Source: Planctomycetota bacterium (lineage in GTDB: Bacteria > Planctomycetota > UBA8742 > UBA2392). Taken from it: 64,000 nucleotides of DNA. The stretch lies in assembly GCA_003576915.1 (NCBI GenBank), contig QEVF01000014.1, positions 93,846 through 157,845 on the forward strand, read 5' to 3'. Of the stretch, positions 1-7,800 are shown one piece after another; the stretch's first letter is position 1; each line of letters starts with the position of its first letter. The position numbers and the translations under genes are program-made. The notes under the pieces are model-generated. The model was given only the letters and a program-made list of their open reading frames with translations. It ran no database searches and was not told the origin of the DNA.

Positions 1-207
1 CATTTTGGTGCCGTCCACCCTCGTTCTTTTCATCCTTGCCGCCATTCGCGCTGGGAAGTCCAGCCGCGCCGCGGCCTTTACGCTCCCGCGATCCGGACCG
101 CTGGCCTGCCCGCCGACACAGGCGCAGGTGGCCTCCTGTGGGCGCGGCTTGAAACAGTCGTCGAAGTGACTCAGGAACGCATCCGGCTCGCCGCGCAACG
201 CAACCAT
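1..207 (-). mobile_element. IS701-like transposase, N-terminal fragment (partial, probably decayed)
   Basis: A minus-strand frame stays open from the uppS stop (307-309) to the left edge. I take ATG at 207 as start; GTG at 225 is an alternative. The visible 69 residues contain FDDCF near residue 16 and then GQ-x-S-x(3)-R-x-S-V, spaced as I remember it for the N-terminus of IS701-type DDE transposases (consensus FxDCF, then GQLSDLPRKSVEP). Positions usually conserved, such as the aromatic residue before GQ, are changed, so this is probably a decaying copy. The catalytic domain would lie outside the window. No terminal inverted repeat is visible at the uppS side. The family call is from memory and moderate. 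Confidence 0.45.
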
Positions 208-306
208 ATCGTCGCCGGAGGGCACGTCATCTCCAGCAGGATGAACTCTGGAAACGACACCGGCAAGCAACGCTTCAACGCTTGAGTCCCTTCCAGCGTT
301 GCGGTG

Positions 307-1038
307 CTAGCCGGCGTTGGCGGGTTTGAGGCGATCGACCAGGCCGCCGAAGCGGCGCTCGCGGGCGTTGAAGTTGGTGATGGCGGCGTGCAGGTGCTCG
401 GCGCGGAAGTCCGGCCAGAGCGTTTCGGTTACGTAGAGTTCGCTGTAGCTGATCTGCCAGAGCAGGAAATTGGAGATGCGCAGCTCGCCGCCGGTGCGGA
501 TGACAAGGTCCGGCTCGGGCATGTTGGGTTGGTAGAGGCGGGCCTGGATCAGGGCTTCGTCCACCTGTTCGGGTTTGAGGCGTCCCTGGGCCACTTCGCG
601 CGCCAGGGCCTGCATGGCATCCACGATTTCGTTGCGCCCGCCGTAGTTCAGTGCCAGGCAGAGGTTGGTGCCCTTGTTGTTCTCCGTCAGCTTGCGCGTG
701 AGTTCGTATTCGCGCAGCACATACTTGGGCAGGGCGTCAAGGCGGCCAATGGCGGTGAGGCGCACGTCGTTGTTCATCAGCGTGTCGCGCTCGGCCACCA
801 GAAAGCGCTTGAGCAACTGCATCAGCAATTCGATCTCAAGGCGGGGACGCTTCCAGTTCTCGGCGGAAAATGCGTAAACGGTGAGTTGCCCGACCTTGAG
901 CCTTGCGCACTCTTCAGTGATGACGCGAACGGAGTCCACCCCGGCCTCATGGCCGCGAATGCGCATCATGCCGCGGGATTGGGCCCAGCGGCCGTTTCCA
1001 TCCATGATGATGGCGATGTGACGGGGTACGGTCGGCAT
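307..1038 (-). CDS. uppS: Isoprenyl (undecaprenyl) diphosphate synthase
   Basis: Cis-prenyltransferase that condenses isopentenyl diphosphate onto farnesyl diphosphate to make the C55 lipid carrier for peptidoglycan and polysaccharide synthesis; cytosolic, membrane-associated. The 243-residue length is normal. The P-loop-like motif IIMDGNGRWA places the catalytic Asp at residue 13, and the C-terminal RTGGELRISNFLLWQ block with the later Glu-rich LYVTETLWPDF segment is typical of the family. The usual partner cdsA is not next to it; a transposase remnant follows its stop instead. The gene is divergent from carA, with a 317-base spacer holding a multi-hairpin element. Confidence 0.95.
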   Translation of the reverse strand: MPTVPRHIAIIMDGNGRWAQSRGMMRIRGHEAGVDSVRVITEECARLKVGQLTVYAFSAENWKRPRLEIELLMQLLKRFLVAERDTLMNNDVRLTAIGRLDALPKYVLREYELTRKLTENNKGTNLCLALNYGGRNEIVDAMQALAREVAQGRLKPEQVDEALIQARLYQPNMPEPDLVIRTGGELRISNFLLWQISYSELYVTETLWPDFRAEHLHAAITNFNARERRFGGLVDRLKPANAG

Positions 1039-1112
1039 ACTCTGTCCGGCAAAGTATGGCGTAATCCTACCCCGTTTGTGCCCCGAGGCAAGTTCGGAGT
1101 GTCAGGGGCCTG

Positions 1113-1269
1113 GCAGGCCGCTGAAATACGGCCTGCGGACGCAAGCCATGGAGGGCTTGCGCATTTCAAGCGGCTGAAAAGCCGCTTGAAATGAAGGTCG
1201 GGCCAGATGCACTTTGGCCCGACCGGGCTGAAAAAGTGGCCGGATGCCACTTCTTCATCAGCCTGCCAG
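1113..1269 (+). ncRNA. Five-hairpin structured element, copy 1
   Basis: Five consecutive inverted repeats on the plus strand. H1 1113-1136 has an 8-bp stem and loop CTGAAATA. H2 1140-1161 has an 8-bp stem. H3 1162-1193 has a perfect 14-bp stem closed by a GAAA tetraloop. H4 1196-1224 has a perfect 10-bp stem and loop GATGCACTT. H5 1226-1263 has GGCTGA/TCAGCC outside and AAGTGGC/GCCACTT inside, loop CGGAT. A diverged copy with the same stem order lies at 21030-21184. The GNRA-type loop is present only when the plus strand is read, which favours plus-strand RNA. The probable carA promoter (TACACT at 1321) lies downstream of the element, so it need not be part of the carA leader. No own promoter was recognised. 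Confidence 0.7.
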
Positions 1270-1298
1270 TGTCGGCAGCTGAAGCGATTTCCACAGCG

Positions 1299-1326
1299 TT
1301 GCCCGGGAGCCGGCCCTCGTTACACT
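1299..1326 (+). promoter_or_regulatory. Probable carA promoter
   Basis: TTGCCC (1299-1304), 16 bases, TACACT (1321-1326). Transcription would start near 1333, giving a leader of about 23 bases that contains GGAG at 1348-1351 before the ATG at 1356. It sits downstream of the five-hairpin element. Confidence 0.45.
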
Positions 1327-1355
1327 GCGCGCCGGAAACAACCCACTGGAGCGCC

Positions 1356-2504
1356 ATGCGTAAACGCCAGGCCGGAGTGCTGCTGCTGGAAGATGGAAGG
1401 GCATTCAAGGGCCGTTTGTTCGGCGCTTCGAGGAAGGGCTTTGGCGAGGTCGTTTTCAACACGGCCCTGACGGGCTATCAGGAAGTCCTGAGCGACCCCA
1501 GCTACGCGGGCCAGATTGTCGTGATGACGGCCGCCCAGATCGGCAACTACGGCATCAACTCCGAAGACAACGAGTGCGAGAAACTCTGGCTCAGCGGCTT
1601 TGTGATTCGCGAGCTATCCGGCGTCACCAGCAATTTCCGCAGCGAGCGTTCCCTCAACGACTTTCTAGAGGCCATGGGCGTGCCCGCCATTGACGGCCTG
1701 GACACCCGCGCGCTCACCCTGCACCTGCGTACCCACGGCGCCATGCGCGGCGTGATTGCCCCGGAGTCCAACGCCGAGAAACTGCTCGACGAAGTGCTGC
1801 AAAGCCCGGAAATGGAAGGCCAGGACCTCGTCAAGGAAGTGTCCTGCGCCCGTGCCTACGACTTCACGGCGGGCTTTGAGAGCGAGTTTGCCGACAAGCT
1901 CAACTTGCCCCGGCGCGAGGGCCCGCGCATCCGTTGCGCCGCCATCGACTACGGCGCCAAGGCCAACATACTTCGCTGCCTCGTGCAGGCGGGCTTTGAG
2001 GTGCGGGTGTTCCCTGCCCGGGCCAAACTGGAGGAGATTCTGGCCTGGAATCCCCAGGCTGCCTTCCTTTCCAACGGGCCCGGAGATCCCGCCGCGCTGC
2101 CCCACGAAATCTCCGTCGTGAAGGGGCTTATCGCGCGCAAGCTGCCGGTTTTCGGCATCTGCCTCGGGCACCAGTTGCTCACCTGGGCCATGGGCGGCAA
2201 GACCTATAAACTCAAGTTCGGCCATCACGCAGCCAATCACCCCGTCAAGGAGCTGGCCACCGGCCGCGTTGAAATCACCAGCCAGAACCACGGCTTTGCC
2301 ACCGACCCCCAGAGCCTGCCCGAAGACGTCGAGGTCACGCACCTGAACATCAACGACAACACCGTCAGCGGTATCCGCCACAAAGTGCTTCCCGTATTCG
2401 GCGTGCAGTATCACCCTGAGGCCAGCCCCGGCCCCCACGACTCCCTGCACCTCTTTGCCCGCTTCTACGCTATGGCTGAAAGCGCGCTGGCCGCCCGCGT
2501 GTAA
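1356..2504 (+). CDS. carA: Carbamoyl-phosphate synthase small subunit
   Basis: Glutamine amidotransferase subunit that releases ammonia from glutamine and channels it to CarB for carbamoyl phosphate, the precursor of pyrimidines and arginine. The 382-residue protein has the N-terminal CPSase-small domain (GxxFxG, then FNTALTGYQEVLSDPSYAGQ) and a C-terminal class I glutaminase with the triad C269 (in FGICLGHQ), H353 and E355 (in QYHPEASPGPHD). The frame is open further upstream through the hairpin element, but GGAG at 1348-1351 and family alignment select the ATG at 1356. carB is not adjacent. pyrE is 7 kb away on the same strand. Confidence 0.96.
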   Translation: MRKRQAGVLLLEDGRAFKGRLFGASRKGFGEVVFNTALTGYQEVLSDPSYAGQIVVMTAAQIGNYGINSEDNECEKLWLSGFVIRELSGVTSNFRSERSLNDFLEAMGVPAIDGLDTRALTLHLRTHGAMRGVIAPESNAEKLLDEVLQSPEMEGQDLVKEVSCARAYDFTAGFESEFADKLNLPRREGPRIRCAAIDYGAKANILRCLVQAGFEVRVFPARAKLEEILAWNPQAAFLSNGPGDPAALPHEISVVKGLIARKLPVFGICLGHQLLTWAMGGKTYKLKFGHHAANHPVKELATGRVEITSQNHGFATDPQSLPEDVEVTHLNINDNTVSGIRHKVLPVFGVQYHPEASPGPHDSLHLFARFYAMAESALAARV

Positions 2505-2527
2505 GCCCCTTTTGCCCCCCTGGCTTG

Positions 2528-2533
2528 TAGAAT
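2528..2533 (+). promoter_or_regulatory. -10 box abutting start codon (leaderless promoter candidate)
   Basis: TAGAAT ends exactly 6 bases before the ATG at 2540, so transcription should begin at or next to the A of the start codon. There is no properly spaced Shine-Dalgarno sequence. The -35 region is weak. The same geometry recurs at 26081, 26877 and 31450. Confidence 0.5.
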
Positions 2534-2539
2534 AGGGCC

Positions 2540-3631
2540 ATGGGTGCAGATGCCTCCATTGTTGCCACGAAGTACTGGCACAAGTTGCCCGACGGCCGCG
2601 CCCAGTGCGACCTGTGCCCGCGCTACTGCAAGCTCGCCGAAGGCCAGCGCGGCTTCTGCTTCGTGCGCCAGAATCTCAATGACCAGATCGTCCTTACCAC
2701 CTACGGTCGCAGCTCGGGCTTCTGCATCGATCCCATCGAGAAGAAGCCGCTCAACCATTATCTGCCCGGCACGAGCATCCTCAGCTTCGGCACCGCGGGC
2801 TGCAACCTGGGCTGCCGCTTCTGCCAGAACTGGGACATTTCCAAGAGCCGCGAAATCGACACCCTGGCCGACCAGGCCTCGCCCGAACTCGTGGCGCGCG
2901 CGGCCAAGAAGCTGGGCTGCTCGAGTGTGGCGTTCACGTACAACGACCCTGTGATTTTCCATGAATACGCCATCGACATCGCCAGGGAGTGCCACAAGCT
3001 GGACATCAAGACCGTGGCCGTGACAGCGGGCTACATGTGCGACGAGCCGCGCCGCGAATTTTACCGATACATGGACGCGGCCAACGTCGACCTCAAGGGC
3101 TTCACGGAGGAGTTCTACAAAAGGGTGTGCATCGGCGAGTTGCAGCCTGTGCTTGACACGCTCGTTTACCTGAAGAAAGAAACGAGCGTGTGGTTTGAGG
3201 TCACGACGCTGCTGATCCCCGACACCAACGACAGCACGCAGGAAATCGAGAAGCTGTGCCGGTGGTATGCCGACAATCTGGGGCCTGACGTGCCCCTGCA
3301 CTTCACGGCCTTTCACCCTGATTTCAAGATGACGGACAAGCCGCCCACGCCGGCAAGCACGCTCACGCGCGCCCGCGAGATAGCGCTGAAACATGGCCTG
3401 CGTTACGTGTTCACGGGCAATGTGCACGATGAAGCGGGTGGCAGCACCTATTGCCACCACTGCCAGCAGAAGCTGATTGGCCGCGACTGGTACGAGATCA
3501 CGGCCTGGAACCTGGATGCCCAGGGACGCTGCAACAGGTGCCAGACCCCCTGCGCGGGCGTGTTCAACAGGAAGCCCGGAACCTGGGGTGCCAAGCGCCA
3601 GCCCGTGCGTTTGCGCGACTTCGCCGCGTGA
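2540..3631 (+). CDS. AmmeMemoRadiSam-type radical SAM enzyme
   Basis: Radical SAM protein related to pyruvate formate-lyase activating enzymes, of the family usually found with AMMECR1 and MEMO1 homologues; its substrate is unknown. The [4Fe-4S]-binding motif CX3CX2C is at C88, C92 and C95, in GCNLGCRFCQNW. An N-terminal Cys cluster (C23, C26, C30, C40) and a C-terminal cluster (YCHHC, RCNRCQTPC) suggest further metal or cluster sites. The 363-residue length fits the family. No AMMECR1 or MEMO1 gene is adjacent here: carA is upstream and an ECF sigma factor downstream. It is probably transcribed leaderless from the TAGAAT at 2528. Confidence 0.88.
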   Translation: MGADASIVATKYWHKLPDGRAQCDLCPRYCKLAEGQRGFCFVRQNLNDQIVLTTYGRSSGFCIDPIEKKPLNHYLPGTSILSFGTAGCNLGCRFCQNWDISKSREIDTLADQASPELVARAAKKLGCSSVAFTYNDPVIFHEYAIDIARECHKLDIKTVAVTAGYMCDEPRREFYRYMDAANVDLKGFTEEFYKRVCIGELQPVLDTLVYLKKETSVWFEVTTLLIPDTNDSTQEIEKLCRWYADNLGPDVPLHFTAFHPDFKMTDKPPTPASTLTRAREIALKHGLRYVFTGNVHDEAGGSTYCHHCQQKLIGRDWYEITAWNLDAQGRCNRCQTPCAGVFNRKPGTWGAKRQPVRLRDFAA

Positions 3632-3694
3632 AGGCGCGCCCCGCCCAAAAAATCCTGACCCCTTTTTGGCCTCGGGCGGCACTCCTAGGCTGTC

Positions 3695-4210
3695 ATGCTC
3701 ATGGCCGCAGAACCAAAACTCGAGCTGGAAAGGCTCGTGGAGGCCCACCAGCGCGGGGTCTGGCGCTACCTGCGTTTTCTGGGCGCCGGCGAGTCCGAAG
3801 CGGACGACCTGACCCAGGAGACCTTTCTTGAGGTCTGGCGCAAACCCTTTGAGCAGCAGACGCCGCAGGCCACGGCGGCCTACCTGCGCTGCGTGGCCAA
3901 AAACCGCTTTCTGATGTTCATCCGGGCGCGCGGCCGTCGCCCGGCGGTCATCGACCTGGAGCAAGCCGAGCACGACTTCGCCCAGTTCGCCCGCGACGAC
4001 GGCGGCGACTCTCAGGTGGACGCCCTGACGGACTGCATGGGCAGGCTCGACGGTCGGGCGCGCCAGGCCGTGGACTTGTTCTATCGCGACGGACATTCGC
4101 GTCAGCAGGCCGCGCAACTGATGCACATGAAGGAAGAGGGTTTCAAAACATTGCTGCGCCGCGTCAAGGAACTGCTGCGCGAGTGCATGGAAAGGCGGAG
4201 CCAGACATGA
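3695..4210 (+). CDS. ECF-type RNA polymerase sigma factor
   Basis: 171-residue sigma-70 family protein with only regions 2 and 4. Region 2 (about 10-85) includes the DDLTQETFLEVW segment typical of the -10-binding helix. Region 4 (about 110-165) is a helix-turn-helix, here with RQQAAQLMHMKEEGFKTLLRR. It should direct RNA polymerase to a dedicated promoter set. It is translationally coupled to the next gene by an ATGA overlap, the usual arrangement of an ECF factor with its membrane regulator. A TAGGCT hexamer at 3686-3691 lies so close that the second ATG (3701) is an equally good start. Confidence 0.9.
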   Translation: MLMAAEPKLELERLVEAHQRGVWRYLRFLGAGESEADDLTQETFLEVWRKPFEQQTPQATAAYLRCVAKNRFLMFIRARGRRPAVIDLEQAEHDFAQFARDDGGDSQVDALTDCMGRLDGRARQAVDLFYRDGHSRQQAAQLMHMKEEGFKTLLRRVKELLRECMERRSQT

Positions 4211-5676
4211 ACGAAAGCCAGGACCGCCTGCTGGACCAGTTCATCGAGGAAGCGGCGCGCAAGAACGGCCCGCCGGACCTGCGCGCCCGAATCCTCTCGG
4301 CTGCAAGGGCCCCGCGCGTGACGGGCAAACTGGCAGTTTTGCCCCGACGCCCCCTGCGCCTGCTGCCTATCGCCATCACGGCCCTGGCCGCGCTGCTGGT
4401 GGTGACGGTGCTGGCGAACATCGACTTTATCCGCGATCTGGTGGCGCGTCCGCAGGGCGACAGCGCCCATCGCAGCGCCGGCCAGACGTCGCCCGGCCAG
4501 GCCCCCGCGCCGTCACCATGGCCCCACGAAGACGCCGCACCCGCCCCCGTGCCGGGCGCCCGCGACGGGGCCGCCCCGTCCCCGGCACCGAAAGCGCACC
4601 GCGAACAACCTGAGGAAACTCCGCCCGGGCCCGGCCATGCGGCCAAGGGCCCGGAGTCGGAGGAGCCCGGGCATGCCACACCCCAAAGGCCCAGCCCCGA
4701 GGGGGAGGTTGAGAGGCCCCGGCAGCCCGAGGAAACCGCCCCGCCCAAGGCTTCCCCGCCGCCGAAGCCCGCCGTCATCGCCACCGTGATGGGCAAACCC
4801 AGGCTCAAGCTTCGCTATGGCGAGGATGAAGCCTGGAGCGAGCACGACGGGGGCGAACTGAAGTCCGGTGTGCAACTTCAGGTGCGCGGCTACGTGGACC
4901 TTGCCCTGACCTCAGGCGGACTCCTGCGCATCGGCGGCGAAGTCGTGCTGACGGGCGACGCTACGAGGCTCGAATCATCCATCCTCAAGGACGAGCTTTA
5001 CATCGATAATCGTGGCTGCAGCCAACCTGTCACGGTGGTCTGCCAGAAACTATTTGCCGAGCTGAAGGACGGAGCGGCGCTCTTTTCCCCCGCGCAGGGT
5101 GCGCTGGAAATCGCCTGCCTGGAGGGCGAAGTCAGCACCCCCGCGGGCAACGTAGAGGCCGGCCGCATGAAGCGCCTGACGTCCCGCGGCCTCGGCGCGG
5201 CCAAGCCGCTGGCGCAAAGCCGCATGCTCGACGATGTGCCCGCCCGCACCCTGCTGCGCGAGGACTTCGATCAGGAGCCCCTGGGCGGCCTTTACGGCGG
5301 GACGCTGGGCAACGGCCAAGCCGTCGCTGCGGGCCACGGCCAGGCGGTAGCCTTCCGCTACAACCCGACGCTGGCGGTGCTGCCGCGCATGGCTGTGAAG
5401 ATGCGGGTGCGCGCCGTGAGGGCTCAGCGCCTGCAGCTTGAACTGTTTGAGCAGGGCGGCCGCGAGCAGCCCTGGCTGATACATCTCACGCCCAAGGCGG
5501 GCGAATGGGTCGAAATCACCGTGAAATTCAGCGATCTCAGGCTGCGCGACCAGCCCCAGGCGCGGCTGGCGGCCCCGACGCTGCTGAGGAACTTCAAGCT
5601 CTACGTCGAGGGCGACAAAGACGCCCTTCTGGAAATTGACTGGGTCGAGTTCGTGCGGCTTGGGCCGCAGGAGTAA
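4207..5676 (+). CDS. FecR-like membrane regulator (putative anti-sigma) with C-terminal beta-sandwich
   Basis: 489 residues. The first 50 are a basic, helical cytosolic part that probably binds the sigma factor encoded just upstream (ATGA overlap at 4207-4210). One membrane helix follows at about 52-72, then a Pro/Ala/Glu-rich linker (85-195). A FecR-like beta domain (about 196-340; GVQLQVRGYVDLALTSGG, ending in a typical LEGEVSTPAGNVEAG segment) comes next, and the C-terminal region (about 355-489) looks like a carbohydrate-binding-type beta sandwich. The sensory part would lie outside the cytoplasmic membrane. The sandwich call is by pattern only. Confidence 0.7.
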   Translation: MNESQDRLLDQFIEEAARKNGPPDLRARILSAARAPRVTGKLAVLPRRPLRLLPIAITALAALLVVTVLANIDFIRDLVARPQGDSAHRSAGQTSPGQAPAPSPWPHEDAAPAPVPGARDGAAPSPAPKAHREQPEETPPGPGHAAKGPESEEPGHATPQRPSPEGEVERPRQPEETAPPKASPPPKPAVIATVMGKPRLKLRYGEDEAWSEHDGGELKSGVQLQVRGYVDLALTSGGLLRIGGEVVLTGDATRLESSILKDELYIDNRGCSQPVTVVCQKLFAELKDGAALFSPAQGALEIACLEGEVSTPAGNVEAGRMKRLTSRGLGAAKPLAQSRMLDDVPARTLLREDFDQEPLGGLYGGTLGNGQAVAAGHGQAVAFRYNPTLAVLPRMAVKMRVRAVRAQRLQLELFEQGGREQPWLIHLTPKAGEWVEITVKFSDLRLRDQPQARLAAPTLLRNFKLYVEGDKDALLEIDWVEFVRLGPQE

Positions 5677-5684
5677 TGACTTCA

Positions 5685-5707
5685 GGCGCCGGCGGCCTGC
5701 CGGCGCC
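5685..5707. terminator. GC-rich hairpin after the FecR-like gene
   Basis: GGCGCCGGC / GCCGGCGCC with a 5-base loop (5694-5698), 8 bases after the stop codon. There is no U-tract, so it may be an attenuating or mRNA-end hairpin rather than an intrinsic terminator. Confidence 0.4.
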
Positions 5708-5758
5708 GGGCGCGCAGCGCCTGACTGCCGCGGCCGCGAGCCGCGCCAAGGGGGAACT

Positions 5759-7648
5759 ATGAAATACGCAATGCTGGCCGTTGTGGCTCTTATGCTTGCC
5801 GCCTGTGACGGCGGATCTTCGGGCTCTCTGGGTCTGCCCGGCGCCTTGTCCATCACAACGACAGGCCTGCCCGGCGCCATGGTCAGCGCCGCCTATTCGC
5901 AGTTGCTGGGGGCCTCCGGAGGCACCCAGCCCTACACCTGGCAGGTAACCTCCGGCAGCCTGCCCGGCGGGATGACCCTTGACACGTCAACGGGCTTGAT
6001 CAGCGGCACGCCCTCCGTGCTGGGCACCAGCAGTTTCACCGTGCAGTGCACCGACAGCGCGCCCACGGCCGCCGTGGCAACCCGTGCCCTGAGCATTACG
6101 GTGGCGCCTGCCGGCGGGACCCTGAGCATCACGACGTCAAGCCTGCCCGCGGGCACCCAGGGCAGCGCCTATTCGGCCACACTTACGGCGACCGGCGGCA
6201 CGACGCCCTACACCTGGAGCATCACGGCGGGCGCGTTGCATGCCGGCTTGAGCCTGACCCAGTCGACGGGTTCGATTTCCGGTACGCCCGGCGCAAGCGG
6301 CAGCAGCAACATCACGTTCATGGTGACCGACAGCGGCACGCCCGCGCAGACTGACACCAAGGTGCTGCCGCTGGCGGTGAATTCCAGCGGCTCGCAGTAT
6401 GACCCGGCCTGGGGCGGCAGCACGCCGGCCTCGACCATTCAGTTCACCTATAACTCGGGCCAGACCTCCGAGCAGAACTGGGCGGCCCTGGCCGCGGCCA
6501 TGAACGCGCTGACGCCCGGTCAGAAGCTGGTGATCGGCGCGGGAACGTACACCAAGACCAATTTCTACAATCTCACGTGCAGCGGCAACGCGACGGCGCC
6601 CATCTGGATCGAGGCCGCTGCTGGCGCCACCGTGGTCATCAACCACAGCGGTACGAGCCAGAACATCCTCAACGTGGGCTCTGGCAGCCCTGTGCGCTAC
6701 CTGGCCATCCGCAACATCGAATTCACGGGCGGCAGCCATGGCATACGCTTTTATGACTGCCAGAACATCTGGTTTGACCGCAACAAGGTCCACGGCACGG
6801 GCGACGCGGGCATCTCCACCAATACGAACAACACCAGCTTCATGCACATCACCCGCAACGAGATCTATGACACCGACGGCACGGGTGAGGGTATGTATCT
6901 CGGCGCCAACAACGGCGCCGTCATCATGAGCCAGAGCATCATCGCGCTGAATCACGTCCACCACACCAACAAGGCCTCCGTCACGCAGGGCGACGGCATC
7001 GAACTCAAGCAGGGTTCCTGGGGCAACCTGATAGCCGAAAACCTGGTCCATGACTGCAAATACCCCTGCATTCTCGTCTATGGCACGGCGGGTCAGGCGC
7101 AGAACATCGTCGAACGCAACACCTGCTACAACTCCGGCGACAACGCCATGCAGATTCAGGGCGAGTGCATTGTGCGCAACAACCTGGTCATCAACGCCAC
7201 GGGCAGCGCCTTTGCCAGCCAGTACCACCAGGGCAACCCGACGAACCTCCAGGTCATCCACAACACGTTCGTCAACTCCGGTCGCGCCGTGAACCTCAGC
7301 GCCTGGCAGGGCGCCTCGAACATGGTGTTTGCGAACAATGTCTGCTACAGCCAGAGCAGCGACGCGATTCGTTTCGCGACGGGCAACACGGGCGTCACCT
7401 GTGTGGGCAACGTGATTGCGGGCGCCCTGGTCAGTGTGCCGGCGGGCGCAACCGTGGCCACCGGCAACACGGCCAACCCCCTGGCCGACTTCACGAACGT
7501 GACCTGGAATGCCACGTCGCGAAACGCCCTGCCCGTGGCCGGCTGTGCCATCATTGGCGCGGGCAACGCCACCCACGCGGTGACCAACGACATCACCGGC
7601 GCCACGCGCGCAGGTTCCCTCGAAAGCGGCTGCTACGACCGGCCCTAG
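5759..7648 (+). CDS. Lipoprotein with two putative Ig-like domains and a parallel beta-helix
   Basis: 629 residues. An N-terminal signal with lipobox LAAC (Cys about residue 16) predicts an outer- or inner-membrane lipoprotein. Two tandem He_PIG-like repeats (about 25-110 and 115-205) share the pattern LSITT-x-LP...PYTW...GLISGTP. The remainder is rich in N-x-V/I-x-x-N turns (for example NIWFDRNKVHGTGD, IVERNTCYNSGDN), the signature of right-handed parallel beta-helix (pectate-lyase-like, DUF1565/NosD-type) folds. It may bind or cleave polysaccharide. The ATG at 5759 is chosen for the GGGGGA ribosome site and the signal peptide. It lies 82 bases after the ECF/FecR pair and could be part of its regulon, which is inference. 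Confidence 0.75.
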   Translation: MKYAMLAVVALMLAACDGGSSGSLGLPGALSITTTGLPGAMVSAAYSQLLGASGGTQPYTWQVTSGSLPGGMTLDTSTGLISGTPSVLGTSSFTVQCTDSAPTAAVATRALSITVAPAGGTLSITTSSLPAGTQGSAYSATLTATGGTTPYTWSITAGALHAGLSLTQSTGSISGTPGASGSSNITFMVTDSGTPAQTDTKVLPLAVNSSGSQYDPAWGGSTPASTIQFTYNSGQTSEQNWAALAAAMNALTPGQKLVIGAGTYTKTNFYNLTCSGNATAPIWIEAAAGATVVINHSGTSQNILNVGSGSPVRYLAIRNIEFTGGSHGIRFYDCQNIWFDRNKVHGTGDAGISTNTNNTSFMHITRNEIYDTDGTGEGMYLGANNGAVIMSQSIIALNHVHHTNKASVTQGDGIELKQGSWGNLIAENLVHDCKYPCILVYGTAGQAQNIVERNTCYNSGDNAMQIQGECIVRNNLVINATGSAFASQYHQGNPTNLQVIHNTFVNSGRAVNLSAWQGASNMVFANNVCYSQSSDAIRFATGNTGVTCVGNVIAGALVSVPAGATVATGNTANPLADFTNVTWNATSRNALPVAGCAIIGAGNATHAVTNDITGATRAGSLESGCYDRP

Positions 7649-7670
7649 ACGCGGCAGGGCACTCGTCGAT

Positions 7671-7729
7671 CAGGCGCTGGCGACCGGCAGGACAGCTCTT
7701 TGGGGCTGGCTCTGCCGGTCGCCTGCCTG
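7671..7729. terminator. Long interrupted hairpin in the intergenic spacer
   Basis: Perfect 12-bp stem GGCGACCGGCAG (7679-7690) / CTGCCGGTCGCC (7712-7723), with an inner CAGC/GCTG helix and an outer CAGGC/GCCTG helix. It lies in the 152-base spacer between two lipoprotein genes. No U-tract follows, so it may be a Rho-type or processing hairpin, or a leader structure of the next gene. Nothing else was recognised in this spacer. Confidence 0.45.
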
Positions 7730-7800
7730 CTCCCCGGGTTGCGCACGGAGGGCTTTGAAGCCACACTGGCTCTCCCTGGTTGCCCCGGTTTGAGCCTGCC

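Noticed and set aside
1191..1355. N-terminal extension of carA in frame from 1191
   Set aside because: It would translate through hairpins 3-5 of the structured element. CarA proteins begin near the ATG at 1356, which has a GGAG site.
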